A stretch of DNA of 64,000 bases from Dendrobium chrysotoxum. Taxonomy: Eukaryota > Streptophyta > Magnoliopsida > Asparagales > Orchidaceae. Location of the stretch: positions 86,831,663 to 86,895,662 of the forward strand of contig CM034313.1 in the NCBI GenBank assembly GCA_019925795.1. The letters run 5' to 3'. The notes under the pieces were generated by a model, which did no database searches, was not told the DNA's origin, and worked only from the letters and a program-made list of their open reading frames with translations. Every line of letters begins with the position of its first letter. Position 1 is the first letter of the stretch. This document shows, piece after piece, positions 1 to 11,782 of this stretch. A program made the position numbers and the translations under genes.

Positions 1-560
1 TGATGTGGCAGTGACATGCATGATTGATTGCTGATGTGGTAGTGACACACATGACGGATTGATGACATGGCAATGTCATGCAATATAAATTGCTGACGTG
101 TAGTGACATGCATGATGGATCGATGATGTGGAAATGTCATGCAGTACAGATTGCTGACGCGGCAGTGATACGTAGGACGGATTGATGACGTGATAGTGTC
201 ATGCGGTACAAATTGTTGACATGGTAGTGACACACATGACGGATTAATGACGCGGTAGTGTCACGCAGTACAGATTGCTGATGTGGTAGTGATACGCATG
301 ACAGATTGATGACGTGGCACCCATAACCTGTTGGGTCATGGCTGACGTGGCCATGATATATAGGATCACGACTAACATGGCCACGATACGTAGATCGTAG
401 CTGACGTGTCACCCATGACCTGTTGGGTCGTGGCTGACGTGGCCATGACACGCAGATCGTGGCTGAAGTGTCACCCATGACCTGTTGGGTCGTGGTTGAC
501 GTGGCCACAACACGTAGATCGTGGCTGAGGTGTTCCCCATGACCTGTTTTTTTGAAATTT
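1..560 (+). repeat. Minisatellite with TGACGTGGC-type core
   Basis: Degenerate tandem repeats of about 30-36 bp built on words such as TGATGTGGCAGTGACA, CATGACGGATTGATGACG and, towards the right, GTGGCTGACGTGGCCATGA. It leads directly into the internal 3' region of the LTR element whose LTR starts at 1124, so it is probably part of that element. The open frame through it on the minus strand is a by-product of the repeat. Confidence 0.8.
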
Positions 561-1123
561 TTTGGAGCCAAAAATAATATTTTACTATTAAAAGATCTTA
601 ATTTAATTTATAATAATAAATTCTTTTTCCTACTAATTGAGGCGATACTGTTGCCGCATTCTACATTTAATAGTTAATATAATTATTATGTATAAGGTAA
701 TAATTAATGCCTCTAATAGTTTATATATATATATATAACACTATTATATATAAAGTAATAATGACATGCGTAATAATGACAAATAAACATTTTTTAAATT
801 AATTATTGCTAATCCATTTTTAATTAGTTAATTAGCATTAATTGATTAAGTATGTAATTAATTATATCTTTCTTTATCCCAAAAAGTCCGATTTGAATAT
901 TTTTTGGGTCCCTGTAACTGATTTTTCATGTTCCGGACTATATTTTGACTATTTTGAAGCCCAAAAGAGCCTTTATGATAAGCTTTGGGCTATTTGAAAA
1001 GTTTTTCAGTATGCTTTTTTGACATTTTTTATTTGGATTAACACTCTTACTTCGCAGAATACTAAAATCATAGATATATTTTTTGACTCTACCAGATTCA
1101 ACGTCCAAAAATAGGGGGACAAC
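561..1123 (+). mobile_element. Internal 3' region of LTR element A, ending in a polypurine tract
   Basis: AT-rich non-coding sequence that ends in CCAAAAATAGGGGGACAAC directly before the LTR start TGATACG, the position of a polypurine tract. Diverged equivalents lie next to the LTR ends at 18155 and 27464 on the minus strand (AAAATAGGCGGGCAAC and AAAAATAGGAGGTAAC). The shared motif argues that 1124-2571 is a 3' LTR with its internal region to the left, not a solo LTR. No gag or pol reading frame is visible. Confidence 0.65.
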
Positions 1124-2571
1124 TGATACGACATTAAAAATTGTCTTGATCATGCACGAATCTCGAGGCATATTCGAGTTGAAAATTTTCAAAATTAAAA
1201 TCAGGATCATCAAAATTCCAATTTTAGCAAACTTATAGTCAAACAGAACGTCTCAAATAGACGAACTTAACGACCCCAAAATCGGTCCAACCTGAGCCAA
1301 ATGGGTCCAAATCGGGGGCATGAACCACATTTGGAAGGATCAAAGCATTATTTGGATGAAGAAATGATATCTAAATATAGCATGCTTATAGTCAAATCGA
1401 GCGGCTTGGCGAGACAAATCCAACGAGCCCAATATCATTGAATTCCGACATCATTAAGACACTTAAACAGTTAAAAAACACTCTGTGATCGGGGGAATCA
1501 ATACGAGCAATCCGACGGGGCACTCCGAACCTGCTCCAGATATTCTCTATATTTACGGGGTGTGCCACTTATGAAAATCTCTAAATATTCCCCCACTCTC
1601 AATATGAAGGGGACCTTTGGTGAGAGATTGGAGAGAGTTCCAGCACCACCGCTCGGCCGCCGACCACCGCCAGACTTCCACCTGGCTGCCAACCCCCTCC
1701 AGACTTCTGCCCCGGCCTCCGATCGCCGCTGGACTTCAGCCCAACCATCGTCGGGCCATCGCCCGGCTCTCGACTGCTGCTGGACTTCCACCGGGCTGCC
1801 GATCGTCGCCGGACTTCTTCCCGACCTTCGTCGGACCACCGCTCGGTCGTCGACTGCCGCCGGACTTCCACCCAGCCGTCGCTCGCCACAAGACTTCAGT
1901 CCGACCATTGTCAGACCACCGCCTAGGCGCCGACCGCCTTCAAATTTCCACTCAGCTGCCGACCGCAGCCAGACTTCCACCCCGTCGCTGATCGCCGCCA
2001 GACTTCCACCCGGTTGCTAGACTTCAGCCCGACCTTCGTCAGATTACTGCATGGTTGCCGACAACCGTCGGACTTCCACCCGGCTATCGATCGCTACCAA
2101 ACTTCAGCCCAACCATCATCGGACCACCGTCCTGCCGCTGACCATCGTCGGACTTCCACTCAGCTGCCAACTATCACCGGACATCAACTCGACCGTCGTC
2201 GGACCACCGCCTGGCCGTCAATCACCGCCGAACTTCCACCCGACCTTTATCGGATCATTAGCCATCAGCTAAACTTCTGCGCGGACGCCGTTGGAATTCC
2301 ACTCGACCGTCGCTAGACCTTTGCCTAACTCTCCAAACTACTGTAATTCAACCGCCTCAAAGTCGAGGGATGGGTCAACCATTGTAATTCACTCAAGTTT
2401 AGTGGAATTTTTTTGCCTGAGCGAGGCCCCATGATTTTTCCCTCTTCTTGCTTTTCACGTAAAAAAGATCGGGTGTTTTACTTCTCTCTTTTTGTTTGTG
2501 TTGGATATCCATGTATCGCTAAGATGAAAAGTTTAGTCTCTCTACCGTCGCGAATCTTCTAGCCCGCAATA
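1124..2571 (+). mobile_element. LTR 1 (3' LTR, minisatellite-LTR family), copy A
   Basis: Starts TGATACGACATT and ends AGCCCGCAATA (a CA to TA change against other members). It shares the family blocks: CTTGATCATGCACGAATCTC near the start, AAACTTATAGTCAAACAGA, CGAGACAAATCCAACGAGCC, a TATA-like CTCTAAATA at about 1580, the GC-rich array at 1640-2330, then TGTAATTCACTCAAGTTTAG and TTTTCACGTAAAAAAGATCG near the end. No 5-bp target duplication is found because the left neighbour is internal element sequence. The long frames on both strands at 1498-2316 are read through the array. Confidence 0.8.
1640..2330 (+). repeat. GC-rich array inside LTR 1
   Basis: Tandem degenerate units of about 27-30 bp and double units, built on CGCCGGACTTCCACCCGGC, TCGTCGGACCACCGC and GACTTCAGCCCGACC. 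It lies about 60 bp downstream of the TATA-like site of the LTR, so it would be transcribed. It is much richer in GC than the flanking DNA. Confidence 0.85.
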
Positions 2572-2799
2572 AGTTTTGTTATAAGTTTACTGACATAAGT
2601 GTTCGAATGATCATGATTTTAATTTTGGAAGTTTTCAATTCAAATATGCCTCAAGATTCGTGCCCCATCAAGTCTATTTTTTGTGACATATCAATTATAG
2701 TGTTGAATAAATCAATTGTAAGGATCTTAAAATTCACTTGTCTTTGATTAAAAGAAAAATAAACATAAAGTGTCTTATTGAGGAAGTTAGAAGCCCTCT
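2572..2799. other. Spacer, no gene seen
   Basis: AT-rich sequence shared with copies B (30656-30883) and C (24630-24825). I see no coding or RNA signal here. Its value is that the same sequence in three copies gives a reference for the insertions next to it. Confidence 0.6.
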
Positions 2800-2809
2800 A
2801 GTTCATATT

Positions 2810-3265
2810 AGGGGTATCAATTTCAGGTCACGGGTCGAGTTCGAGTCGAATTCGGAATTGACCCGGCACTATTCGAGTCAACCCAAACTCGAACCATTTT
2901 TGCAAATGGGTCATTTTTCGGACCCAAACCCGACTCGCTTCGAGTCTGAGTCAACCTGGCACTACCCGAATGACCCGGGGCAGACAAAAAATTGCTAGTT
3001 TTAAGGTTAAAAGAAACAGGTCAATCTCTGATTTTCGGGTCAAATAACGGGTCAATCTCAGGTTTCTGGGTAAAAAAATGGATTTTTGCGTAAAAACGGG
3101 CCAATTTTGGTTATCAGTTCAACCCAAAGCCGAACCCGATTTTTGAAACCGATCAATTTGTTGAACCCGAACCCGGCCCCTTTTGGGTCCGAGTTGACTC
3201 TAACCCAGAATTTTCGGGTCGGGTTCGAGTTGGGTTTTCGGGTTGTGTCAAATATTAACACCCTT
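2810..3265. mobile_element. Foldback MITE rich in GGGTCGGGTT motifs, copy A
   Basis: Terminal inverted repeats AGGGGTATCAATTT at the left and AAATATTAACACCCTT at the right, with many internal GGGTCGAGTTCGAGTCG-like words and their complements. It is flanked by the direct repeat AGTTCATATT (2800-2809 and 3266-3275). Copy C has this 10-mer once, at 24826-24835, with no element: an empty site. A 9-10 bp duplication suits Mutator-like or related non-autonomous DNA elements. The two opposite frames at 3058-3286 are by-products of the inverted repeat. Confidence 0.85.
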
Positions 3266-3275
3266 AGTTCATATT

Positions 3276-4638
3276 CAATGAATTAAGAATTTGTTAAAAT
3301 CCAAATAATTCAAAATAGCATAATAGCATTGTGAGTTAATAATGTAGTGGCTATCACACATTGTAGGGAAAATTAGTTCACTTGTCCCCATAAAACCCTA
3401 ACTTATGACATCCTTTTTTGTCTTTAGATTTTCTCACAACCCTATCATGTGCCCTAGGTTTATTTTTAAAAATAATTTCTAAATACTTACAACATTGTAG
3501 TTATCTTACTCAAAATTAAAATGCATCTTCTAATTACTTAACCAAACAACCCCTCAAGCTATAAGCCAAAAATGACTCTTAAGGGCTACTTGGTAACATG
3601 AATTAGCCTAAATCTTGCTAAATAGAAATAACAAGAACTTTAAATCCTACATAATATTCATTCCCATTTCTTTTCCATTATGCTTTAAATCACATATTTA
3701 TTAAATTTGTAAATTACGTGAATTTATGAGATTTAATAAGAAAATAGCACAAAAGGGGATAAAGATCGAGGTATACCTTCCTGACCAACTCCTATGGGAT
3801 TTAACAAAAGTTTATTTGTTTGACTGCTTATCTTTTCTCCTTCCCACACCAAAATCTCATCGATGCCTTCGTTGGAGAACTCCTATCGCGACTTTTTTGT
3901 TTCTCTTTCGTTTAGAGTTTTAGGTCGGAGTGATAGTCGGAGAGAGTGGGTTTTTGATAGTATGGTTGTAGCATTTTGATTTTCATTTGTTAGAATTTAA
4001 AGTTAATAATTAATTTTAATAATTAATATTAAATTAGAACAATTAATAGTATGTGTGATTTAATTTTATTGAAAATAATTTTTTAAATTAGTTTTATAAA
4101 TTACTAGTTAATGATTAATTTAAATATTATTTTATGATTATTAAAATTGATTAAAATATAATTAACATTATGTTAATATTAGTTAATTAAGAATATATTG
4201 ATATTATTTGTGATTTAACTTATCTAATAGAATATTATGATTTATCATTTTAATGCATTATTAATTAATTATTATAAAAAATTAATATGCAATACATATG
4301 GATTAATTAACTTAATTAGTATTGATCACAAAATTTTAGATCTGAATTGGTGTTTCATTATTTCAATACATTCCTAATTAATAATTAGTCGAATATTATA
4401 CTTAATTAATCTTGATACAGTTCCTTTTTTTTATCAGCACAAATATCTTGGTAATTTTTGAATAGTAAACTTTCATAATGATGAGAAGCACCTATTTGAT
4501 GCTACAAATGATCCAAATCAACTTCAAATGAGTTCAAATCAACACTTGAATTATATTTGAAATTTTTTGAACATAAATTAATAAACAAAATGACTTTCAA
4601 TTGAACATGTTTATGGTCAAATTGAGCGGCTTGATGTG
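3276..4638. other. AT-rich spacer upstream of ribosomal protein SA gene A
   Basis: No gene is supported. An AAACCCTAA word lies at about 3396. The 65-residue frame at 3726-3923 has no recognisable domain and is disrupted by an indel in copy B. Bases 3960-4450 are very AT-rich with many ATTAATTA words. Copy C lacks nearly everything between about 3585 and 5220 (only some 80 bp remain there), so this stretch was either inserted into the A/B lineage or lost from C. Confidence 0.55.
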
Positions 4639-4647
4639 ATGAATCTA

Positions 4648-4983
4648 AGGGTGTAAGTGAACCGAGCAGGCTCACGTGCCAGTTTAAGCTCGACTTATTA
4701 ACAAGCTCACAAGCCGAGCTTGAGCTCAGGTGATGCTCGACTCGATTACTCGTCGAGTGGTTCGTTTGTGCTTACAAAGGCGAAAGCGTGGGCGAAGTCG
4801 GACATCGGAAGCACAGGCGAAGGCTGAAATGTGGAAGGCTCGCGAGCTCATTTTTCTGTGGCACAAGTTGAGCTCGAGCTCGCCTTTTGAGCCCGGCTCG
4901 AGTTCGAGCTCAAGATTATGACACATGAGTTGAGCTTGAGTTAAGCCTGACTCGAGGTTTACTTAACTCTTTTACACCTATAA
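4648..4983. mobile_element. hAT-like foldback MITE (AGCTCGAGCT-rich), copy A
   Basis: The ends AGGGTGTAAGTGAACC and CTCTTTTACACCTATAA form an imperfect inverted repeat. The inside is dense in palindromic words such as GAGCTCGAGCTC and CTCGAGTTCGAGCTC. The direct repeat ATGAATCTA flanks it (4639-4647 and 4984-4992), an 8-9 bp duplication as for hAT elements. The two opposing frames at 4726-4926 are by-products of the palindrome. Confidence 0.75.
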
Positions 4984-4992
4984 ATGAATCTA

Positions 4993-5381
4993 GCAAGTTT
5001 AATATAACTCAATTCAAACATTGTTGAGACAATAAATATGACTTGTGGGAGTGCTTTTGATTTATATCAAATTTACTAAAATGCCTGTCCCAAAAAGATG
5101 AGAAAACTGTCTTGCATTTCATTGTTAAGACAATCAATTTAACCTTTTTTTTTTAATTTTTATATAAAATTTTTTAATACCTTACAACTTTTTCTTGTAA
5201 ATGCCTGATTTTTTAATAATCTAACACCACATTATTTTCAGCGGCCCTGCCTCTTTGGTTAAGCCGTCACGAATTAGGGCTTCCAAAATTTCTCTCGACC
5301 GCCGCTGTTGCCATATTTCATTGCGACCTCCTCCGATCTTCAAACACTCCCTCGCCCTAGCTTCGCTCAAATTCGTCTGAG
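4993..5381 (+). promoter_or_regulatory. Upstream region and 5' leader of ribosomal protein SA gene A
   Basis: Contains TTAGGGCTT at 5274-5282, one mismatch from the reverse complement of the telo-box AAACCCTAA, an element known from promoters of plant ribosomal protein genes. A pyrimidine-rich stretch (TTCTCTCGACCGCC, CTCCTCCGATCTTC) leads to the start codon. No convincing TATA box is seen close by, so the transcription start is not placed. Confidence 0.5.
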
Positions 5382-8300
5382 ATGGCGACAAGGGTGCTCT
5401 CTCAGAAGGAGCAAGACATCCAGATGATGTTGGCTGCCCATGTGCACCTCGGAACCAAGAACTGCCACTTCCAGATGGAAAGATATGTTTTTAAGCGTCG
5501 GACTGACGGTAAGAGCGCAAGCCCGGCTCTTTCTACGCCTAGATCTATAGATTTTAGAGGCGCTTCTTATGATTAGCTAACCTTTCTTAGAAGTTGGCGC
5601 TCTGAATTTATCTTTTATTTTCGGAGCGATGCTTTTTTTTTTTTATGTTACTTTATATCCATATATGTTGCAATTCTCATTACTTTACGTCTCTCTTTCT
5701 GCACGTAACTTTCAATTAAAAAAATCAGGGGCGTCTTGTTAATTCTCAAATGGGATGATTTGTTTATATTGCATCTTGTTGATTGTATGGCGTTAAGTTT
5801 AGTGGCAGTGTGATTGAAGGATTTGTTTCTTTCATATTGTATCTTTTTGGCCATTTTGTGTATTTTTGTTCTGACTAAGTTTTGAGGATACTGTCTTTTA
5901 AATCACAATGTATGAGGCTATTCAACCTTCAAAACGGTTTATGCGCATATCATCATTTATTGCCATCATCTTCATCATATTTACATGTTTAAACTATTTG
6001 TCAGGGTAATTTTTTTTGGTATATTAGTGTATTGATATGCCCTCTAAACTTAAATTTTAGGGATATACATTATTAATCTTGGAAAAACTTGGGAGAAGAT
6101 ACAGCTTGCAGCTAGAGTAATTGTTGCCATCGAAAATCCTCAAGACATAATTGTCCAGTCTGCTAGGCCGTATGGTCAAAGGGCCGTCTTGAAGTTTGCC
6201 CAATACACTGGAGCTCACCCTATTGCCGGGAGGCATACCCCTGGAACTTTCACTAACCAGCTTCAAACATCCTTTAGTGAACCTCGTTTGCTTATTCTTA
6301 CTGATCCAAGGACTGATCACCAGGCAAGTTGTCTATTTGCTTGTCGTATAGGGTTGCTTTCTAGAAATGTTATCTTAATCGTTTTGTGTGTTTATATTGC
6401 ACAGCCAATAAAGGAATCTGCTCTTGGAAATATTCCAACGATTGCCTTTTGTGATACTGATTCACCAATGCGGTTTGTTGATATTGGAATTCCTGCTAAT
6501 AACAAGGGGAAGCACAGTATAGGTTGTCTCTTTTGGTTGTTGGCAAGGATGGTCCTCCAAATGCGTGGTACTATTGCTCCAGGACACAAGTGGGATGTTA
6601 TGGCAAGTATTCATGTTTTTTTGAGTTTAAATATTTACATCTATTGATGCTTGCAACTTATGTTTGATCGGCTGGGTTGTTAATTTTCTTTTTTTCCAAA
6701 CATAATTTATCTTATTTAATTTTTTAAGTTAAAGTTGAGATTTTAATGATATTGTAAGAAATAACTTACCCATTCAGGATGTCATGAAACCTTTTTTTTT
6801 AAAATATTTTCTTTGATGTTGTTTTAAGTTACTAATGAAATTTAATCCATGGTGCATGTAGGTTGATCTCTTCTTTCACAGAGATCCTGAGGAAGCTAAG
6901 GAGCAACAAGAAGAAGGGGAGGCCCCTGCTGCCCCTGATTATGGTGTTGTAGCTGAATATGGTGGTATCATACCTTCTGAACAATGGCCTAGTGATTTTG
7001 CAAATGTTGCTCCTGATGTGGGAGCAATTCCTGGCTTGGTTGCACCAGCTGCTGGGGTTGAGTGGACTTCTTCTCAAGGTTTGAGCTATCATCTAATATT
7101 AATTATTTTAACTATTGTATTTGCTTGTCATTGCATGCATTTGAAGGGAACATTGTTTCAATAGATTCTAGTGGATTGCAATTTAGTTTGTTGAATTTTA
7201 GCTTTACAAATGTTTGCTACTAAGTTAGAGTTAATTATTTGATTGAAATATTTTTTTGATATGATTTATGAATAATGCATTTAATATATTTACAATTTCA
7301 AATTTTTATCTAATGCATGCATGGAATGGAAAATCTATCCTGTACTTGAATCAACATTTATTAAAAACCTAACATGCAAGAATTAATGTTCGCTTGTTTA
7401 GTATTCTATGAGATAATGTCCTGCCAATTAACTTTTATCTGACAAAAAGGTTAAATTGTTCTGTTCATATACAAATTTAATCATATTTTATCAACTAAAT
7501 GATGCATACAAATAACATTTTCATTGAACTAAAATTCAACATAGTTAATGACCAATTTATAATAACACAAATCCCCAATAATGACCAATTCAACATAGTT
7601 AATGACCAACAAAAAATTATGTATTCAAATCAATTATAATCATAGATAAACAATATAAATATAATTGGAAAATAATTAAACAACATGGCTTGTTGGTGTT
7701 GCCTTGACAATGTAAAGACGAGAAGCTTCTTCCTCTTGCATAGGACCTAGATTTACAAATGCAGATAGTGATGACCAAAATAAGCTAATGAAGACAAGAT
7801 GCAATAAAACAAGCAGATAAAATTTAAAGGCACAATGTAAAAGGAAGATATAGTGTTTAATGTGGCGGAAGATGGCTATTTTAGTGACGCGCTTATCTCT
7901 TCGGCTTCTATTGACTGTATTTATTTGCCTTCTATTGTTAATTTTGTATTTTCCATATGCATGTTGATAGAAAAGGTTGATGGTAGCTAGCTTTTGTAGC
8001 TTAATGGCGATTAGGTCCCCCCTTCTATTTCTTTGGCATCTCTAAAGGGTTGTCTAATTGTAAGTAGATTTGGCTCATGTAGGATTTAATAAAATCCTTT
8101 AATTTGGATTTTGCAAATCCTAAGAATTTTTTTGGATTAACATATGCATGTTGATAGAAAAGGGTGATGGTAGGTAGCTTTTGTAGCTTGATGGTGAATA
8201 GGGGGCCCTTCTATTTCTTTGGCATCTCTATAAATGGTTGTTTGGCTGTATGTAGGTTTTGCTTAAGTTGGATTTAATAAAATCCTTTCATTTTGGATTT

Positions 8301-11300
8301 AGTAAATCCTAAAAATTGCTTGGAATGACATGTATTAAGGCTAACTAAATCTTCTATCTAGTTATTTGTTTAGATTTTAGGATTCAAATAAATATATGAT
8401 TTAAAGAGACTTGAAAAGTTTGCAAAAGCTTATGTTAATCTTATAGTGATAAGAAATATCATATTGATAAGAAAAATCAGCACCAATTTTAATTTGATAC
8501 ACTATAATCTACATCTTAAATAGATCATACAACAACAACAACAAGAAGTTTTTATCTCAGCACGTGGGGTCGGCTACATGAATCCTTTTTCTTCATCTTA
8601 AGCATAGCATTATAATCCTAAGAATTGTTTGGAATGACATAATGGCTGAGTAGATCTTCTATCTAGCTATTTATTTTAGATTTTATGATTCAATTAAATA
8701 TGTGATAAAGAGACTTAAATTTTGTTAGGGCTTATGTTAATCCTATATTGATTAGAAAAATCATATAGATAAGATAAAATAGTATAAATTTTAATTTGAT
8801 AAACTATAATCAACTTTTTAAGTAGATCATAAAACAACAACAACAACAACAACAAGACTTTATTCCACCACATGTGGTCGGCTACATGAATCATTTATCA
8901 TCATATTAAGCAGAGCATTACAATCCTAAGCATTTTTTGGAATGACATATATTAAGGCTGACTAAATCTTCGATCTAGCTAGCTTTTTTTTAAAAAGATT
9001 TTAGGATTCAAATAAATAAATGATTTAAAGAGACTTGAAAATTTTGTTAGAGCTTATGTTAATCCTATATTGATAAGACAAATCATATTGATAAGAAAAA
9101 TCAGTTCCAATTTTATTATTATAAACTATAATTGATAGCTATTTGTTTTAGATTTTTGGATTCATATAAATATATGATTTAAAGAGACTTGAAAATTTTG
9201 TTAGAGCTTATGTTAATCCTATATTGACAAGAAAAATCAGGACCAATTTCAATTTGATAAACTATAATTAACATCTTAAGTAGATCATACAACAACAACG
9301 ATAACAATAACAACAAGAAGTCTTTATCCCACCATGTGGGGTCGGCTACATGAATTCTTTTTATTCATCTTCAAGACTTCAACATAGCATAATAATCCAT
9401 AATTATAATGCAGTAATAATTTATTAATTTAAATTTTATTTGGTAGTTTACCTATTGTTTAATTTAAAATTCATGAATAAGAATGTGAATCAATAAAAAC
9501 ATTATTTTTTGAATTATTATAACATAAATTTTAATGTTAATCTATTAGCATAATTATAATTTATCCATATTATTTTAGCAGTAATTATCAATCATATTTT
9601 TATTTTCTTAATATTAGTCTAATTATCATATATTCATTATATGGATATTATAATTATATTAATTAATTCTAATATATAATTTCTAATCTTTTATTTATTA
9701 ATGTTATCTATTCAACTAATTATCAAATTTGTGCATATAAAATAATACATCACCAATAATAAACTTGTAACACCTCATTGCCAAAATTCTTTTCCTCTCT
9801 TTTGTTCCCTCTCAAATTCTCAAGATCATTGATGACAAGGAAGAGGTGGCAAAGTCATGACAATAACTTATTAGGGGAAGGTATTAACGAAATTGACAAT
9901 GTGTGAAGCAGAAATGCTCGTGAGAGTAGTGGTGATAGATTTCAATAACCACATTAGATCTTAAAGCAAATGAAGATATGAGATTTAGCACAACTATAGC
10001 ATTTATCTACTCCAAAAAAATTTGGTTAGCATGATTTAATCTAAAACTTGAATCTAAGTTTAATTTTGCAATCAAACAACTCTCAAATTTAAGAGAAGAT
10101 GATGATATTGCATATTGACAATAAAAATGCTTTAACCTTCTTTCTCCGATCAGGTGTAAACACAACGAGATTGTGATTTTTTGGAGATGTATGTTCTCAT
10201 CCTCCTCTTGACTCCATTGCTGGTGGTTGACACTACAGCCAACATAATGCTCCATGACACCGAACTGTTGAAGTGCAAGAAAGTGGTGAACAGTATTGGA
10301 TGTCTGAGTGACAAGCAGAATTGTTGAATCTGCGACCATCAACACTTTTTAATGAAATCCTCATAAATGATTGTGGTTCCCTTCATTTCATTTTCAGATT
10401 TAGCAGAGAGGACGTGGATGGTGGTAGTAATAGGGAAACCTAGTGTTGCAACTGAGATGGAAATACATATTGATAGTTGAATTTGAAGTTCACTAATGGT
10501 TGAGATATTTTGGGCTTGAGAAGGAATTATGAGAGGTGTGTTTGATAGTGAAGAATAATGAGGGGGCTGTGATATAAAGTTAGGATCGTAGATTTGAATG
10601 GTTAGGCTTCGAAGTTTCAAGAGTTAAATGAAATTCCAGGATTGTATATTAGGAGAATTACAAGTCATTTTTTATTTAGTTTTTTGCTTCTGACTTCTGA
10701 CTTAGCTATATTTCCAAGCAAGTTCATTTAGGAAAACATTAAGTTTGCTTATTTAGTAGGTATAAGAATGCAATTATATTAGCAATTTTGGAAAATAATT
10801 GCAGGTTATCATCACCATTGCCTAACCTAAAGAACATGTGCACATGGTAAACTGAGCAGCATAATCATAGAATGGGGTTTTATTTTTTGAATCTGAATTT
10901 TGCTCGTGAGTGTGGCCTAAAACCTAGTAGGAGCAATAGAATGGTAGATGTGAAATTATTAAAAACTTTTGATATCAATCTTCGTCATAGATGGTCTAAA
11001 ATTTATCCTATAAACTGTAAAATACTATTTCTCCGTCTCTTTATCTGTGAAGTGAGGACAACTGTCCACCAACTAAAAATTCAATTTCATTTTGCGATTG
11101 ATTTTCTCATTCATAATTGAAGAAGTGTGTACTGTGGCACACCTTATTATGATAAAAAGTTGGAAATTATTTGGTATTTCTTTTGGTTTAAATTTCTCAT
11201 GAATTGTGGATGGAAAGTCTAATCTTGCTAAATTTCTTTCTCTTTCTCCATGTTGTAAAGATGATGATTATATGTTTGTTTTATCATTTAATTTTCAACT

Positions 11301-11426
11301 TTTGCAGTAACAGCTGATTGGGACGCTGCTGCGGCTCCAGTTGCAGAAAGTGATTTGTCTCCTGCTGGTGTTCCTGCCCCTGGTTGGGATCCCGCTTCAA
11401 CTCCTGTTGCCACTGGCTGGGATTAG
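5382..11426 (+). CDS. RPSA: 40S ribosomal protein SA (uS2), copy A, five exons
   Basis: Cytosolic small-subunit protein uS2 (p40, laminin-receptor-like), which binds the 40S subunit and is needed for late 18S rRNA maturation in the family. Exons: 5382-5508, 6061-6323, 6405-6602, 6862-7078, 11308-11426, giving 924 bp and 307 residues, the usual plant length. The protein starts MATRVLSQKEQDIQMMLAAH. The uS2 fold covers roughly residues 15-200, with HLGTKN, IYIINLGKTWEKLQLAAR, AHPIAGRHTPGTFTNQ and FVDIGIPANNKG. The acidic tail has GWD/DWD motifs and ends TGWD. All splice phases join in frame. Introns 2 and 3 begin GCAAGT after CAG and ATG, i.e. GC-AG introns; introns 1 and 4 begin GT. Intron 4 is 4.2 kb and holds tandem repeats. 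No disabling change is seen. Confidence 0.95.
7955..9365 (+). repeat. Tandem repeats with SINE-like blocks in intron 4, copy A
   Basis: Two units of about 180 bp starting ATATGCATGTTGATAGAAAA (7955 and 8140) are followed by about four diverged units of 150-310 bp starting near ATTTTAGGATTCAAATAAAT (about 8370, 8680, 9000, 9150). Three of these end in an (CAA)n run plus CAGCACGTGGGGTCGGCTAC or a variant (about 8529-8600, 8829-8900, 9292-9362). That tail resembles the conserved segment of plant Au-type SINEs from memory of the family; no full SINE with A and B boxes was identified. Confidence 0.7.
10007..10620 (-). other. Two antisense open frames inside intron 4, copy A
   Basis: Two overlapping minus-strand frames, 93 codons (10620-10339) and 112 codons (10345-10007), lie inside the large intron. 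I recognise no domain. They are kept in copy B at 38404-38685 and 38072-38410 with hardly any change, but the duplication is recent, so this says little. They may be a diverged gene or transposon fragment, or chance. Confidence 0.2.
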
Positions 11427-11782
11427 TTGATAAGACCTTTGTGGGTTAATCAGGATTTTGTGGTACATGCTTGAGTAAACGTTGATGTTTTAGTTAAGTT
11501 TATCCAATTTGCTTGATTTATGAATCATGGACTGAAAGATATGTTATTTTACCTTCGTTTTTCATTGCATCTTTTTTCACGTTCAGAATTCCGTATTTTT
11601 AGAGAAAGTAGAATATAATAGCTGAACATATTTTAGTTTGAGAGTTTGCTTACTTTATTGATAGCTTCTGTTTTTATGTAAGCTTCTAGTCCTCTTTAGA
11701 TTTGTTGTTGAATTGTCATTCTTTTTCTCCATTATTTATGGTGGAGTTCATGAGTTGATTTATTTTTTGTTGCCTTTTTTAT

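Noticed and set aside
1498..2316. Several frames of 73-160 codons on both strands
   Set aside because: Artefacts of the GC-rich array of LTR 1; the same holds for 16486-17685, 20935-22153, 23866-24407, 26463-26835, 29549-30354 and 60702-61160.
2738..3286. Pair of opposing frames upstream of RPSA A
   Set aside because: They read the inverted words of a foldback MITE.
5513..6060. snoRNA in RPSA intron 1
   Set aside because: Ribosomal protein introns can host snoRNAs, but I found no paired C and D boxes or terminal stem here.
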